Shown piece after piece: positions 51,125 through 59,386 of a stretch of 64,000 nucleotides of DNA. The notes beneath the pieces were generated by a model. The model saw nothing but the letters and a program-made list of their open reading frames with translations. It was not told the DNA's origin and searched no databases. The DNA comes from Marinomonas maritima (GTDB taxonomy: Bacteria; Pseudomonadota; Gammaproteobacteria; Pseudomonadales; Marinomonadaceae), in NCBI RefSeq assembly GCF_024435075.2, contig NZ_JAMZEG020000001.1, positions 310,001-374,000 of the forward strand. The letters are read 5' to 3'. Every line of letters starts with the position of its first letter. Positions within the stretch are counted from its first letter, which is position 1. A program made the translations under genes and the position numbers.

Positions 51125-51661
51125 ATGAAATCCGCCATTCTAATCATTGATGTACAAAGTATATTATTCGACCCTGTTCCTCGTCCTTTTGAGGCGGATC
51201 TTGTGGTTGAGCGGATAAACCGTTTCACGTCTTGGGCGCGTGCTAATGATGTTGTCGTGATTCATGTACAGCATGAAAAAGCGGGCTCTGAGATTGAGTT
51301 TGGCTCTGCTGGTTGGCAGTTACAAGCGGGTTTAAAGGTAGAAGAGGGTGATGAATTTATACGCAAGACGACGCCGGATTCTTTTTTGCGCACTGATCTT
51401 GATGCCTTGTTAAAAGAAAACGACGTTGAGCATTTGATTGTTTGTGGTTATGCCTCCGAATTTTGTGTGGATACGACGGTAAGGCGCGCTGCGGGATTGG
51501 GCTATTCGGTTGAGTTGGTGTCGGATGCGCACACAACGCACGATAAACCTCATGCCAGTGCAGAACAGATCCGCGCTCATCATAATGCGACTCTGCCAAA
51601 TATATCAAGTTTTGGGGTTAAAATAGCGGCCATCATGGCGGATGAGCTAATGTCTCTTTAG
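51125..51661 (+). CDS. Cysteine hydrolase, isochorismatase family
   Basis: 178 residues. Catalytic triad residues are visible: Asp in ILIIDVQ near residue 9, Lys in EFIRKTTPDSF, and Cys in YASEFCVDTTVRRAAGLGY near 118. Nicotinamidase- or isochorismatase-type enzymes share this fold; the substrate is unknown, and the metal-binding set of nicotinamidases is not obvious. The ATG at 51125 is preceded by GAAAGAGA. It follows the DUF4160/DUF2442 pair closely, but probably belongs to the core genome right of the island. Confidence 0.85.
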   Translation: MKSAILIIDVQSILFDPVPRPFEADLVVERINRFTSWARANDVVVIHVQHEKAGSEIEFGSAGWQLQAGLKVEEGDEFIRKTTPDSFLRTDLDALLKENDVEHLIVCGYASEFCVDTTVRRAAGLGYSVELVSDAHTTHDKPHASAEQIRAHHNATLPNISSFGVKIAAIMADELMSL

Positions 51662-51738
51662 TCGTTTTTGGTCTGCTTGCCTTTCAAAACAACACAACCA
51701 GCTATACTTTTTAATTCATTCATTTTTTGGCGGAGCTT

Positions 51739-52275
51739 ATGTATCAAGACGTTTTAGATTTTTGGTTTAACGAGATTGAGCCCAAAAAATGGTTTCAAAA
51801 AGACCTCGATTTCGACAAAAACATACAAATTCGATTCGGTGCGCTTCATCAGCAAGCGATTCAAGGAGAGTTATTCTCTTGGCGTGATACGGCGCAAGGG
51901 GCGTTGGCTGAGATTATTGTGCTCGATCAATTTTCTCGTAATCTTTATCGTGATCAAGCTGAATCATTTGCAGCGGATCCGATGGCTTTGGCGCTGGCGC
52001 AAACGGCCATTGATAAAGGATTTGATCAGGCGTTGTCGTCACCAGAACGAAGCTTTTTGTATATGCCGTTTATGCACAGTGAATCCGCGTTAATACATGA
52101 GATGGCGGTGGTTTTGTTTACGACGTTGGAAACGTCTAATACATTGGAGTTTGAGTTAAAACACAAAAAAATTGTGGATCGTTTTGGTCGTTATCCACAT
52201 AGAAATGCCATCTTGGGGCGGACATCGTCAGCGGAAGAGTTGGCTTTTTTGCAAGAGCCCAATTCGAGTTTTTAG
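51739..52275 (+). CDS. DUF924 family protein
   Basis: 178 residues from the ATG at 51739, preceded by GGAG five bases upstream. DUF924 signature: VLDFWFNEIEPKKWFQKD, ALAEIIVLDQFSRNLYRDQAESFAADPMALALAQ, and ERSFLYMPFMHSE. These cytoplasmic helical (TPR-like) proteins have no assigned function. Ends before a strong terminator. Confidence 0.9.
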   Translation: MYQDVLDFWFNEIEPKKWFQKDLDFDKNIQIRFGALHQQAIQGELFSWRDTAQGALAEIIVLDQFSRNLYRDQAESFAADPMALALAQTAIDKGFDQALSSPERSFLYMPFMHSESALIHEMAVVLFTTLETSNTLEFELKHKKIVDRFGRYPHRNAILGRTSSAEELAFLQEPNSSF

Positions 52276-52303
52276 GAAAAAGTTCTGTCCTCCTACGTGT
52301 CAT

Positions 52304-52341
52304 AAAAAAGAGCACGCCATTTTCATGGCGTGCTCTTTTTT
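52304..52341. terminator. Bidirectional Rho-independent terminator
   Basis: 17-bp perfect stem (52304-52320 with 52325-52341), 4-base loop, with A and T tracts at the ends. It sits between the convergent DUF924 and nfsB-like genes and can end both. Confidence 0.92.
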
Positions 52342-52387
52342 TAGTTTTTCTTGTTTGTAACGCGTGTTTGAGTTTTTAACTCATTGG

Positions 52388-53044
52388 TTACAAGACTGTC
52401 ATTATGTTTTCTAACGCTAGACGTGATTTTGGTAACGCAGCGTTATAGTCTTCAGTGACGTCGTTGTAGCCCATGGCGAGTGCTACGTCGCATTGGTAGC
52501 CTTCAAGTTGTGCTTGGAAAGCTTCGCCGATGAGCTCTGGATCAACACCTTCCATTGGCGTGGAGTCTATGCCAAGACGAGCTGCGGTGTGCATGACGTT
52601 GCCAAGGGCGATGTAGACTTGGGACTTAGTCCACGCCGCGTTGTTGCCGTTATCATCCATGTTCATCTCTGCAAAAACAAAACCGCCAAATGCTTGCTCT
52701 CTGTTTTCAAGCTTGGTGCGACCATCCTCAATGCCTTTGTCTACAACTTTTGCGTAGTCCTCACGTTTGTAATGGGTTTTGTGAGCAAATAAGATGATGT
52801 GTGATGCATCTTTGGCGTGCTTTTGGTTGAACTGAAACTTGTTTGCAAACGTATCGTGGAAGCGTTGTTTGGCTTCGTCGCTTTCAATCACGATGAATTT
52901 CCAAGGCTGAGAGTTAATCGAAGAAGGCGATAGGCGCAAGGTTTGGTAAATAACCTCTAAATCGACTGTTGAGATACGTTTAGACGCATCGTAGTGTTTT
53001 ACCGTGTGGCGCTTTTCTAGGTCTGCAATAATCTGATGTGACAT
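52388..53044 (-). CDS. nfsB: Oxygen-insensitive NAD(P)H nitroreductase, NfsB-like
   Basis: FMN-dependent flavoprotein that reduces nitroaromatics and quinones. 218 residues from the ATG at 53044 (E. coli NfsB 217). Family segments: EKRHTVKHYDASKRI at the N-terminus, LRLSPSSINSQPWKFIVIESDEAKQRF, AWTKSQVYIALGNVMHTAARLGIDSTPMEG, and ALAMGYNDVTEDYNAALPKSRL at the end. The divergent LysR gene at 53214 and the palindrome between them suggest local regulation. Confidence 0.92.
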   Translation of the reverse strand: MSHQIIADLEKRHTVKHYDASKRISTVDLEVIYQTLRLSPSSINSQPWKFIVIESDEAKQRFHDTFANKFQFNQKHAKDASHIILFAHKTHYKREDYAKVVDKGIEDGRTKLENREQAFGGFVFAEMNMDDNGNNAAWTKSQVYIALGNVMHTAARLGIDSTPMEGVDPELIGEAFQAQLEGYQCDVALAMGYNDVTEDYNAALPKSRLALENIMTVL

Positions 53045-53158
53045 GTTTATTTCCATAAAGGGTTAAATGCTTGGCGCGACTAAAGTAAGTAGCGCTGACA
53101 TTGATGGCGCTATAGTAACGAGTTTTTATTAAATGAAGAACAAGGTTTTGATTGAATT

Positions 53159-53181
53159 ATTATCAAATAATATTTGATAAT
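53159..53181. promoter_or_regulatory. Perfect palindrome in the nfsB-LysR intergenic region
   Basis: ATTATCAAAT-AAT-ATTTGATAAT has 10-bp perfect arms and a 3-base spacer and lies 33 bp upstream of the LysR start and 115 bp upstream of nfsB. It contains T-N11-A cores and is a probable binding site of the adjacent LysR protein. Confidence 0.65.
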
Positions 53182-53213
53182 AGATTGGTGATTTACTTTC
53201 TTAGGGACAGATA

Positions 53214-54164
53214 ATGCAGCTCGATGATCTTCAAGTCGTATTAAAGGTGGCCGAGTTTCGCAGTATTACGGCAGCGGCGACGCATTTAGACATGCAAGTG
53301 GCCACCGCCAGTGCGGCGGTTAAGCGTATAGAGTCGGCGTTAGGCGTGGAGCTATTTGTACGAACCACGCGGCACCTTCGGCTCTCCAGCGCAGGTGAGC
53401 GTTATTTACCGCAATGTACGGCGGCGCTTTCTATGTTGGATCAAGCCAAGCAAACGATATTGACCGATTCGGATGACGTTAGCGGAGAAATACGCCTTGC
53501 TGTGTCGTCAGATTTAGGACGGAACATTGCCATTCCTTGGATTGATGAGTTTATGAGCTTGCACCCACAGGTGACGTTAAGAGCACATATTAGTGACAGT
53601 AATATTGATTTTTATCGTGATGCACTGGATATGGCGTTGCGCTATGGTCCGCCCGCAGATTCAAATTTGTATGGCTTCAAAATTTGTAATGTACCGCGTA
53701 TTCTTGCCGCTAGCCCTGAGTACCTTGAACAACATAGTACGCCTCAGCACCCCAAAGACTTAACGCATCATCAAGGCCTTTTTTATCAGTTACAGGATAT
53801 TTTAAACGATACGTGGCGATTTTCTGATGCGAATAATACCTACAAGATTAAGCCAAAAGCCTATTGCGCAGCGAACGATGGAGACCTTGTACGCCGCTGG
53901 TGCGTGGCTGGAAAAGGCGTGGCGATAAAGTCTTCATTAGACATCGCGAGTGATTTACTGACAGGTCGTCTGGTGCCTTTAATGCAGAATTATAAAGTGG
54001 ATATAGGCGAGCTCTGGTTGGTTTGCCCGAGTCGGCAATCCATCACGCCAACGGTTCGCCTATTACGGGATATGTTTAGAGAGCGGACAAAAATGCTTTT
54101 GTCACAGCTCGTAGAAAAAGGTTTTATTGATGCAGGCGTGCTAGAAGATATAGCCTTATCTTAA
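53214..54164 (+). CDS. LysR-family transcriptional regulator
   Basis: 316 residues: helix-turn-helix at about 3-62 (LQVVLKVAEFRSITAAATHLDMQVATASAAVKRIESALGVELFVRTTRHLRLSSAGE) and a type 2 substrate-binding fold to about 300. The wording fits the CrgA/AaeR-like group often found beside oxidoreductases. It is divergent from the NfsB-like gene and upstream of an NfsA-like gene on the other strand, so it may control either. Two perfect 13-bp repeats (AAAAGAGAAACCT at 54168-54180 and 54181-54193) follow the stop. Confidence 0.88.
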   Translation: MQLDDLQVVLKVAEFRSITAAATHLDMQVATASAAVKRIESALGVELFVRTTRHLRLSSAGERYLPQCTAALSMLDQAKQTILTDSDDVSGEIRLAVSSDLGRNIAIPWIDEFMSLHPQVTLRAHISDSNIDFYRDALDMALRYGPPADSNLYGFKICNVPRILAASPEYLEQHSTPQHPKDLTHHQGLFYQLQDILNDTWRFSDANNTYKIKPKAYCAANDGDLVRRWCVAGKGVAIKSSLDIASDLLTGRLVPLMQNYKVDIGELWLVCPSRQSITPTVRLLRDMFRERTKMLLSQLVEKGFIDAGVLEDIALS

Positions 54165-54167
54165 TCA

Positions 54168-54193
54168 AAAAGAGAAACCTAAAAGAGAAACCT
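54168..54193 (+). repeat. 13-bp tandem repeat after LysR gene
   Basis: AAAAGAGAAACCT is repeated twice without a gap, with a partial third copy (AAAAGATCGAAACCC) after it. It lies between the LysR stop and the convergent NfsA-like gene and has no evident hairpin. Confidence 0.7.
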
Positions 54194-54310
54194 AAAAGAT
54201 CGAAACCCATTTGACTGTCTGTCTTTTGGGGAGAAAGTCGCCGTTACCATCAGGAAGTAAGAAGACGCAGTCTTTATTTTTAAATGATCTAGTTGAGTAT
54301 TTTAAACGCA

Positions 54311-55048
54311 TTAACGCTTTAAGAAACCTTGTTTTTGCAGGAAGCTTAGCATGTGTTCGCGTTTCTTTTTCTGTACAGCGCCGGCGGTTTGCTCTGACCA
54401 ATTGCTGGTTTTTTGATTGTTGCCGCGGCTTTGATAATAGGCTTGCATTTGAGCGTCGTAAGCGTTGACGTCTTCAGCACAACGACTACTGTCATAATGA
54501 TCTTTATGCAAGATTACATCGACAGGCAAACGTGGTTTCAAGTCGGGTTGAGCGTCTGGGTAACCAAGGCAAAGTCCAAAAACAGGATAAACCTGCTTAG
54601 GTAAGTGTAATAGCTCGGCCACTTGTGCTGGATCGTTACGAATACCGCCAATAAATACAGCGCCTAGCCCAACAGATTCGGCGCCTAGCATCAGGTTTTG
54701 CGCCATAAATGTCGCATCGGTTGTCGCCGCAATAAAATGTTCTGCGTTGCCTTCTAATTCCCCTAATCCTTGTTCTAAACTGCACAGTTCAACACGAGTA
54801 AGATCGGCGCAAATAATGAGGAATTCTGCTGCGGATTCTACCCATTTTTGCCCGCCTGCGAGAGTGGCGATTTTTGCGCGGTTTGCTTTGTTGGTGACTT
54901 GAACAATGGAGTACGCCTGAATAAAGCTAGATGATGCAGCACCTTGCGCACATTGAATAAGCTGCTTGAGTAAAGTGTCATCAATGGTTTTGTCTGTGTA
55001 TTGGCGAATGGATTTGTGTGTGCTTTGTGCTTGAAGAATTGGGTTCAT
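54311..55048 (-). CDS. NADPH nitroreductase, NfsA/FRP-like
   Basis: 245 residues, homologous in pattern to NfsA (240 residues), which uses FMN to reduce nitro compounds and chromate. Segments: THKSIRQYTDKTIDD at the N-terminus with the FMN phosphate-binding arginines, CAQGAASSSFIQAYSIVQV, DATFMAQNLMLGAESVGLGAVFIGGIRNDPAQVAELLHLPK, and PVFGLCLGYPDAQPDLKPRLP. The C-terminal KKKREHMLSFLQKQGFLKR closes the protein as in NfsA. Convergent with the LysR gene. Confidence 0.88.
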   Translation of the reverse strand: MNPILQAQSTHKSIRQYTDKTIDDTLLKQLIQCAQGAASSSFIQAYSIVQVTNKANRAKIATLAGGQKWVESAAEFLIICADLTRVELCSLEQGLGELEGNAEHFIAATTDATFMAQNLMLGAESVGLGAVFIGGIRNDPAQVAELLHLPKQVYPVFGLCLGYPDAQPDLKPRLPVDVILHKDHYDSSRCAEDVNAYDAQMQAYYQSRGNNQKTSNWSEQTAGAVQKKKREHMLSFLQKQGFLKR

Positions 55049-55218
55049 GAAAAATCGCTTTTGAATATAGAATGTGTAGATAGTAGTGGCTTAGTGACGA
55101 TGGGTCAAAATGGATTAATGGGAAGTGTGAGTGAGGGAATAAAGGCTAGACTCTGTACAAAATGCTATTTCAACCTGTTGTTTTATAGACTTAATAAAGC
55201 ATTACATGCAATGACGTT

Positions 55219-55258
55219 AAAAAAGTAAGGCAAAGGGATTCCATTACCTTACTTTTTT
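55219..55258. terminator. Rho-independent terminator of the aryl-polyene operon
   Basis: AAAAAAGTAAGG (55219-55230) pairs perfectly with CCTTACTTTTTT (55247-55258), 16-base loop, directly after the last gene of the minus-strand cluster. Confidence 0.85.
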
Positions 55259-55263
55259 AGGCT

Positions 55264-56493
55264 TTAGTACTGGTAGCGTTTGAAGATCAAGGACGTATTG
55301 ATGCCACCAAAGGCAAAGTTATTACTCATCACATAATCTGTTTCTATCTCACGGCCTTCCGCCATTATGTAATCTAAATCACCGCACTGTGGGTCAATGG
55401 TGGTTAGGTTTACGGTAGGACAAAACCAATTATTTCTCATCATTTCGATGGAACACCAAGCCTCTAATGCGCCGCACGCTCCTAATGTATGTCCGGTATA
55501 ACTTTTCAATGAGCTAATCGGGGCTTTATTGCCCATGATTTTTGCTGTGGCATGACTTTCGGCAATATCTCCGCGATCCGTGGCGGTGCCATGGGCATTA
55601 ATATAACCAATATCTGCCGCTTCTATTTTTGCATCGGTCAAAGACAAGCGAATGGCTTCTTGCATGGTGTCAGCATTGGGTTGAGTGACATGGGTTCCAT
55701 CGGAATTAGTACCAAACCCAACGATCTCCGCGTAGATTTTAGCCCCTCTGGTTTTAGCATGCTCTAGTTCTTCAAGTATTAAGGAGCAACCCCCTTCACC
55801 GATGACCAAACCGTCGCGGTTTTTATCAAAAGGACTTGGGCTTAAATGAGGGGTGTCGTTTTTGACACTTGTCGCAAAGAGGGTATCGAAAACCGCAGAC
55901 TCGGTGGCGCACAAGCCTTCACTACCACCGGCCACCATGGCCGTTTGCATTCCATATTTGATCGCTTCATAGGCATAACCAATGCCTTGGCTGCCGGAAG
56001 TACAAGCGCTAGAGGTGGTGAAAACTCGACCCTGTAGACCAAAGAAAACACCAATATTAACGGGAGCGGTATGGGCCATCATTTTGATATAAGAATTCGC
56101 GTTTAAGCCATCGGTTGAATTTTTGGTTAGCATATTGCCAAAATCAATGTAGGAGATAGAGTCTCCTGCGGAAGAGCCGTAAGCCACCCCCATTTGACCA
56201 CTGCTAAGCAAAGGGGAATTCAGCAACCCTGCGTCTTCTAACGCTCGTTCGGTACTACAGACGGCAAACTGAGCAACCCGTCCCATACTGCGTAAGGTTT
56301 TACGTGAGTAATGCTTTGGCAAAGTAAAGTCGGTAACAGGCGCCGCTAGGCGTGTATTTAACCCATCGTATTTATCCCAGTCATCCATGCGTTTGATGCC
56401 GGTTTTATAGCTTTTTAAATGACGATAGATGGTATCCCAATCATTGCCGATAGGGGAGAAGCCCGCTATTCCAGTGACGACGACTCGTTTCAT
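55264..56493 (-). CDS. Beta-ketoacyl-ACP synthase (aryl-polyene cluster)
   Basis: 409-residue FabF-like condensing enzyme. The Cys-His-His triad is present: Cys in TSSACTSGSQGIGYA, His in YINAHGTATDRGDIAES, His in SLKSYTGHTLGACGALE. It would extend the polyene chain with malonyl-ACP units. By order it corresponds to the last ketosynthase of known aryl-polyene clusters. Its start overlaps the ketoreductase gene by one base. The active Cys is intact, so it is not a chain-length-factor-like subunit by this criterion. The specific Ape letter is uncertain and is not assigned. Confidence 0.9.
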   Translation of the reverse strand: MKRVVVTGIAGFSPIGNDWDTIYRHLKSYKTGIKRMDDWDKYDGLNTRLAAPVTDFTLPKHYSRKTLRSMGRVAQFAVCSTERALEDAGLLNSPLLSSGQMGVAYGSSAGDSISYIDFGNMLTKNSTDGLNANSYIKMMAHTAPVNIGVFFGLQGRVFTTSSACTSGSQGIGYAYEAIKYGMQTAMVAGGSEGLCATESAVFDTLFATSVKNDTPHLSPSPFDKNRDGLVIGEGGCSLILEELEHAKTRGAKIYAEIVGFGTNSDGTHVTQPNADTMQEAIRLSLTDAKIEAADIGYINAHGTATDRGDIAESHATAKIMGNKAPISSLKSYTGHTLGACGALEAWCSIEMMRNNWFCPTVNLTTIDPQCGDLDYIMAEGREIETDYVMSNNFAFGGINTSLIFKRYQY

Positions 56494-57227
56494 TAAAACA
56501 TACCCCCATTGACAGAAATTACCTGACGCGTTATGTAGCCAGCGTCTTCAGACATTAAAAAGCTAACGGTTCCCGCAACTTCACTGGTACTACCAGCGCG
56601 TTGCATGGGCACCATTTTTAGTGCTTCTTCTAAAGGTAAGTGTTCAGTCATGTCTGTTTCGATAATGCCGGGAGCCACGCAATTCACCGTGATTTTGCGC
56701 TTTGCTAATTCTATCGATAGCGCTTTTGTTGCACCAATAATACCTGCTTTAGCGGCACTGTAGTTCACTTGTCCACGATTCCCCATGACACCAGAAACGG
56801 ATGACATGGTGACGATACGGCCTGGTTTTCGGCGGCGAATCATCGGCATAATGACAGGGTGAAGAACATTATAAAAACCATCAAGGTTGGTTCTTAGTAC
56901 TTCATCCCACTCTTCCCCAGGCATGGCTGGAAACGCGTTATCACGAGCGATGCCTGCGTTGCAAACCACGCCAAAGTAAGCGCCAAAATCCTCCATATCT
57001 TGTTCTAAAATGGTACAGGCTTGCACTCTATCGGTTAAATCAAATTGTAAGATGCGAACCTCCTTTCCGAATGCTCTGACTTGTTCTGCAACGGCTTCTG
57101 CTTCTTCCATTCTAGAGCGGCAATGCAGAACGATATCGTAGCCATCTTTCGCTAATCGAAGGGCAATGGCTTTGCCAATTCCTCGGCTTGACCCAGTAAT
57201 TAATATTGTTTTATTCACGCTGTGCAT
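56493..57227 (-). CDS. 3-Ketoacyl-ACP reductase, FabG-like (aryl-polyene cluster)
   Basis: 244 residues of the short-chain dehydrogenase family: cofactor motif TGSSRGIGKAIALRLA, NAGIARDN, catalytic Ser in TMSSVSGVMGNRG, and YSAAK with catalytic Tyr and Lys. It reduces the keto group formed by each condensation. It overlaps the dehydratase gene by 17 bp and the downstream ketosynthase by one base. The start could also be a later Met, but overlap with the neighbouring gene is the rule here. Confidence 0.92.
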   Translation of the reverse strand: MHSVNKTILITGSSRGIGKAIALRLAKDGYDIVLHCRSRMEEAEAVAEQVRAFGKEVRILQFDLTDRVQACTILEQDMEDFGAYFGVVCNAGIARDNAFPAMPGEEWDEVLRTNLDGFYNVLHPVIMPMIRRRKPGRIVTMSSVSGVMGNRGQVNYSAAKAGIIGATKALSIELAKRKITVNCVAPGIIETDMTEHLPLEEALKMVPMQRAGSTSEVAGTVSFLMSEDAGYITRQVISVNGGMF

Positions 57228-57669
57228 CCTTTAAAAATTCATCAGCATTTTCTGGCTGAAATACATTTAATCGCGCTGACGCATCACAATCATCTGTGCT
57301 GTTCAGTATGCAATCAAAAGCGCTTAATCCATTTTCAGCTTGTAGGTTTTTACTGACGGTAATCGTTAATATTGAACCAATAGAAAAGTATTCTTTGGTG
57401 CAAATGTATTTTCTCGTTCCCAGTAGAAAGCCGAGCTTCGGAGCACCACCATGAAGGCGTTCTTGCAAACCCGCATACGCGGCGATGGCTTGTGCCAAAT
57501 ACTCTAAACCCACCCAAGCGGGTACACCGTGCTCATCAGAAAACATGGAATCCGTTTTAATCTCAACGTCAGCAGACAACCAATCATCGCCATAATCTAG
57601 TATCTTGGTTAAGAGGCTCATTTTGCCAGAGTGAGGGACCAATTCTGCGACGCTGTAATCCGATGGCAT
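57211..57669 (-). CDS. apeP: ApeP-family 3-hydroxyacyl-ACP dehydratase
   Basis: 152-residue hotdog-fold protein with ELVPHSGKMSLLTKI near residues 9-23 (catalytic His) and VGLEYLAQAIAAYAG near 53-68, as in ApeP/FabZ-like dehydratases of aryl-polyene clusters. It dehydrates hydroxyacyl-ACP to the trans double bond that conjugates the polyene. It sits between two ketosynthase-reductase genes, overlapping one base with the upstream ketosynthase and 17 bp with the reductase. Confidence 0.85.
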   Translation of the reverse strand: MPSDYSVAELVPHSGKMSLLTKILDYGDDWLSADVEIKTDSMFSDEHGVPAWVGLEYLAQAIAAYAGLQERLHGGAPKLGFLLGTRKYICTKEYFSIGSILTITVSKNLQAENGLSAFDCILNSTDDCDASARLNVFQPENADEFLKDAQRE

Positions 57670-58835
57670 TATACTTTCCTCAAAATAAGCGAAATGTTAT
57701 TTCCACCAAAGGCAAAAGAGTTACTTAACGCGTACTGTAAGGTGCAATTTTGCTCACCTTTACTCAAACCAATTTTAGGTAAACTATCGTCGTGATAACC
57801 ATCCCAAAGGTGTTTAGGAATGAATCCCTCTTTTAGAGCGAGCCAGCAAATAGCGGCTTCGAGTGCGCCAGCGGCACCTAAGGTATGACCTGTAAAAGGC
57901 TTGGTTGAACTGCAAGGCGTATTATTACCAAAAACTTCTGCGACCGCTTTTGCTTCCATTTGATCATTCAGTTGCGTTGCTGTGCCGTGGAGATTTAAAT
58001 AATGTATTTTATCTGGGGTGATATTGGCGTCTTTCAACGCCGCCGTCATACAGCGAACTGCGCCTTGTCCTGATGGGTCTGGCGCTGAAATATGATGCGC
58101 ATCTGAACTTTCTCCAACGCCCACTAATTCAATATCACTTTTGTCTTTAGAAACAATAAACAAGGCAGCTGCTTCACCGATATTAATCCCTTTTCGGTTT
58201 ACGCTGAAGGGATTGCATTGTTCCTCGCTTATGGCTTCCAAAGATGAAAAACCCTGTACGGTCAGTTTGCATAGCGTATCAACACCGCCAGCAATAACGG
58301 CATCGCAAACACCGGAACGAATAAGTCGACGGGCAGAAGCTAGTGCTTTTGCACCAGAAGAACAGGCGGTAGAGACGCCAAAAACAGGGCCGCATATACC
58401 AAGAGCGGCGCCCAAAAATGAGGCGGTTGCGCCCATTTCCTGCTTGCCGTAATGATAAGACTCAGGCAATGCACCTGACTGAGCATTTATATACATGTCT
58501 TGTTCGTTATCACTAATGCCAGAAGTCGAAGTTCCGATGACAACACCAATTCGCTCCTTTCCAAACTTCGATATTAAGGATTGGATATCTGTCAGTATTG
58601 ATTGTGCTGCCGTCCAAACCAATTGATTATTCCGGCTATGCCACTTTTGGTCATCAAGGGGAATGAGTGCCAACGCACCTTGTACTAAGGCTAAGGGAAG
58701 AGGGTTTCCTGCAGGGTGATATTCTTGAGAAAACGTCAGTTGAGGATGACCACTGAGCAGGCGATCTCTTACGTCATTGGTATCAGTACCTAGTGCGCTG
58801 ATCATCGACATTGAGTTTAAAAAACAACGAGTCAA
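57669..58835 (-). CDS. Second beta-ketoacyl-ACP synthase (aryl-polyene cluster)
   Basis: 388 residues. The active-site Cys is present in GVSTACSSGAKALASARRL, and the His residues in YLNLHGTATQLNDQ and TKPFTGHTLGAAGALEA. It differs from the other ketosynthase at 55264 in the N-terminal half and has a shorter length. In studied clusters one ketosynthase forms a heterodimer with a chain-length factor; which of the two here does so cannot be told. Overlaps the DUF3261 gene by 4 bp. Confidence 0.88.
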   Translation of the reverse strand: MTRCFLNSMSMISALGTDTNDVRDRLLSGHPQLTFSQEYHPAGNPLPLALVQGALALIPLDDQKWHSRNNQLVWTAAQSILTDIQSLISKFGKERIGVVIGTSTSGISDNEQDMYINAQSGALPESYHYGKQEMGATASFLGAALGICGPVFGVSTACSSGAKALASARRLIRSGVCDAVIAGGVDTLCKLTVQGFSSLEAISEEQCNPFSVNRKGINIGEAAALFIVSKDKSDIELVGVGESSDAHHISAPDPSGQGAVRCMTAALKDANITPDKIHYLNLHGTATQLNDQMEAKAVAEVFGNNTPCSSTKPFTGHTLGAAGALEAAICWLALKEGFIPKHLWDGYHDDSLPKIGLSKGEQNCTLQYALSNSFAFGGNNISLILRKV

Positions 58836-59386
58836 AGTGGTAACACCTCTTGGTCGAATGTATGAATATCTACATTATAATTGTCGCCATGGTGAGTGAT
58901 GGACACGTTTTCACCTTCTATTTTCACTTCCAATAACAAGGTTTTTTTGTAATACAAATCTCGCTTTTTTGGTGTTATTGCCATTTGCCATCCTTGTGAC
59001 TCTGGATAGCCTAGTTTAATGGCTGATTCTGGCCAAAAAGTAAATTGAATCATGGCGAGAATGTCTTTGCTGGGCAAGGCTATCCCAGTTTCGTTTCTTT
59101 CTTCAAAACCATTTTTATCATGAATTAAGTAAAGAAAAATTTGCCCTGTGGGCAATAGAGCAACAAGCTTTGTTTCTTCTGCTGAAAAGCGTGTGACGGC
59201 AAGAAATTGCTTGGTTTGCGTGTATTTTTTCAACGTTACTTTTTGTTTTAGTACTTGTGTGTCCGTTCCCTTAACGGGAGGAAGTAACATTAAACCGTCA
59301 ATAGGTTTTTCAACCGTGCGAAATACACTACAGCCAGCCAAAACGACTACGCTCAATAACAAAAGAGTTCTAATTAAGCTCGGCAT
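58832..59386 (-). CDS. DUF3261 family lipoprotein (aryl-polyene cluster)
   Basis: 184 residues with a lipoprotein signal: hydrophobic RTLLLLSVVVLAG and lipobox LAGC with Cys19. The mature domain is beta-rich. DUF3261 lipoproteins accompany aryl-polyene clusters and are thought to help move the pigment lipid to the outer membrane, but this is not proven. It overlaps its upstream flavoprotein gene by 13 bp and the downstream ketosynthase by 4 bp. Confidence 0.85.
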   Translation of the reverse strand: MPSLIRTLLLLSVVVLAGCSVFRTVEKPIDGLMLLPPVKGTDTQVLKQKVTLKKYTQTKQFLAVTRFSAEETKLVALLPTGQIFLYLIHDKNGFEERNETGIALPSKDILAMIQFTFWPESAIKLGYPESQGWQMAITPKKRDLYYKKTLLLEVKIEGENVSITHHGDNYNVDIHTFDQEVLPL

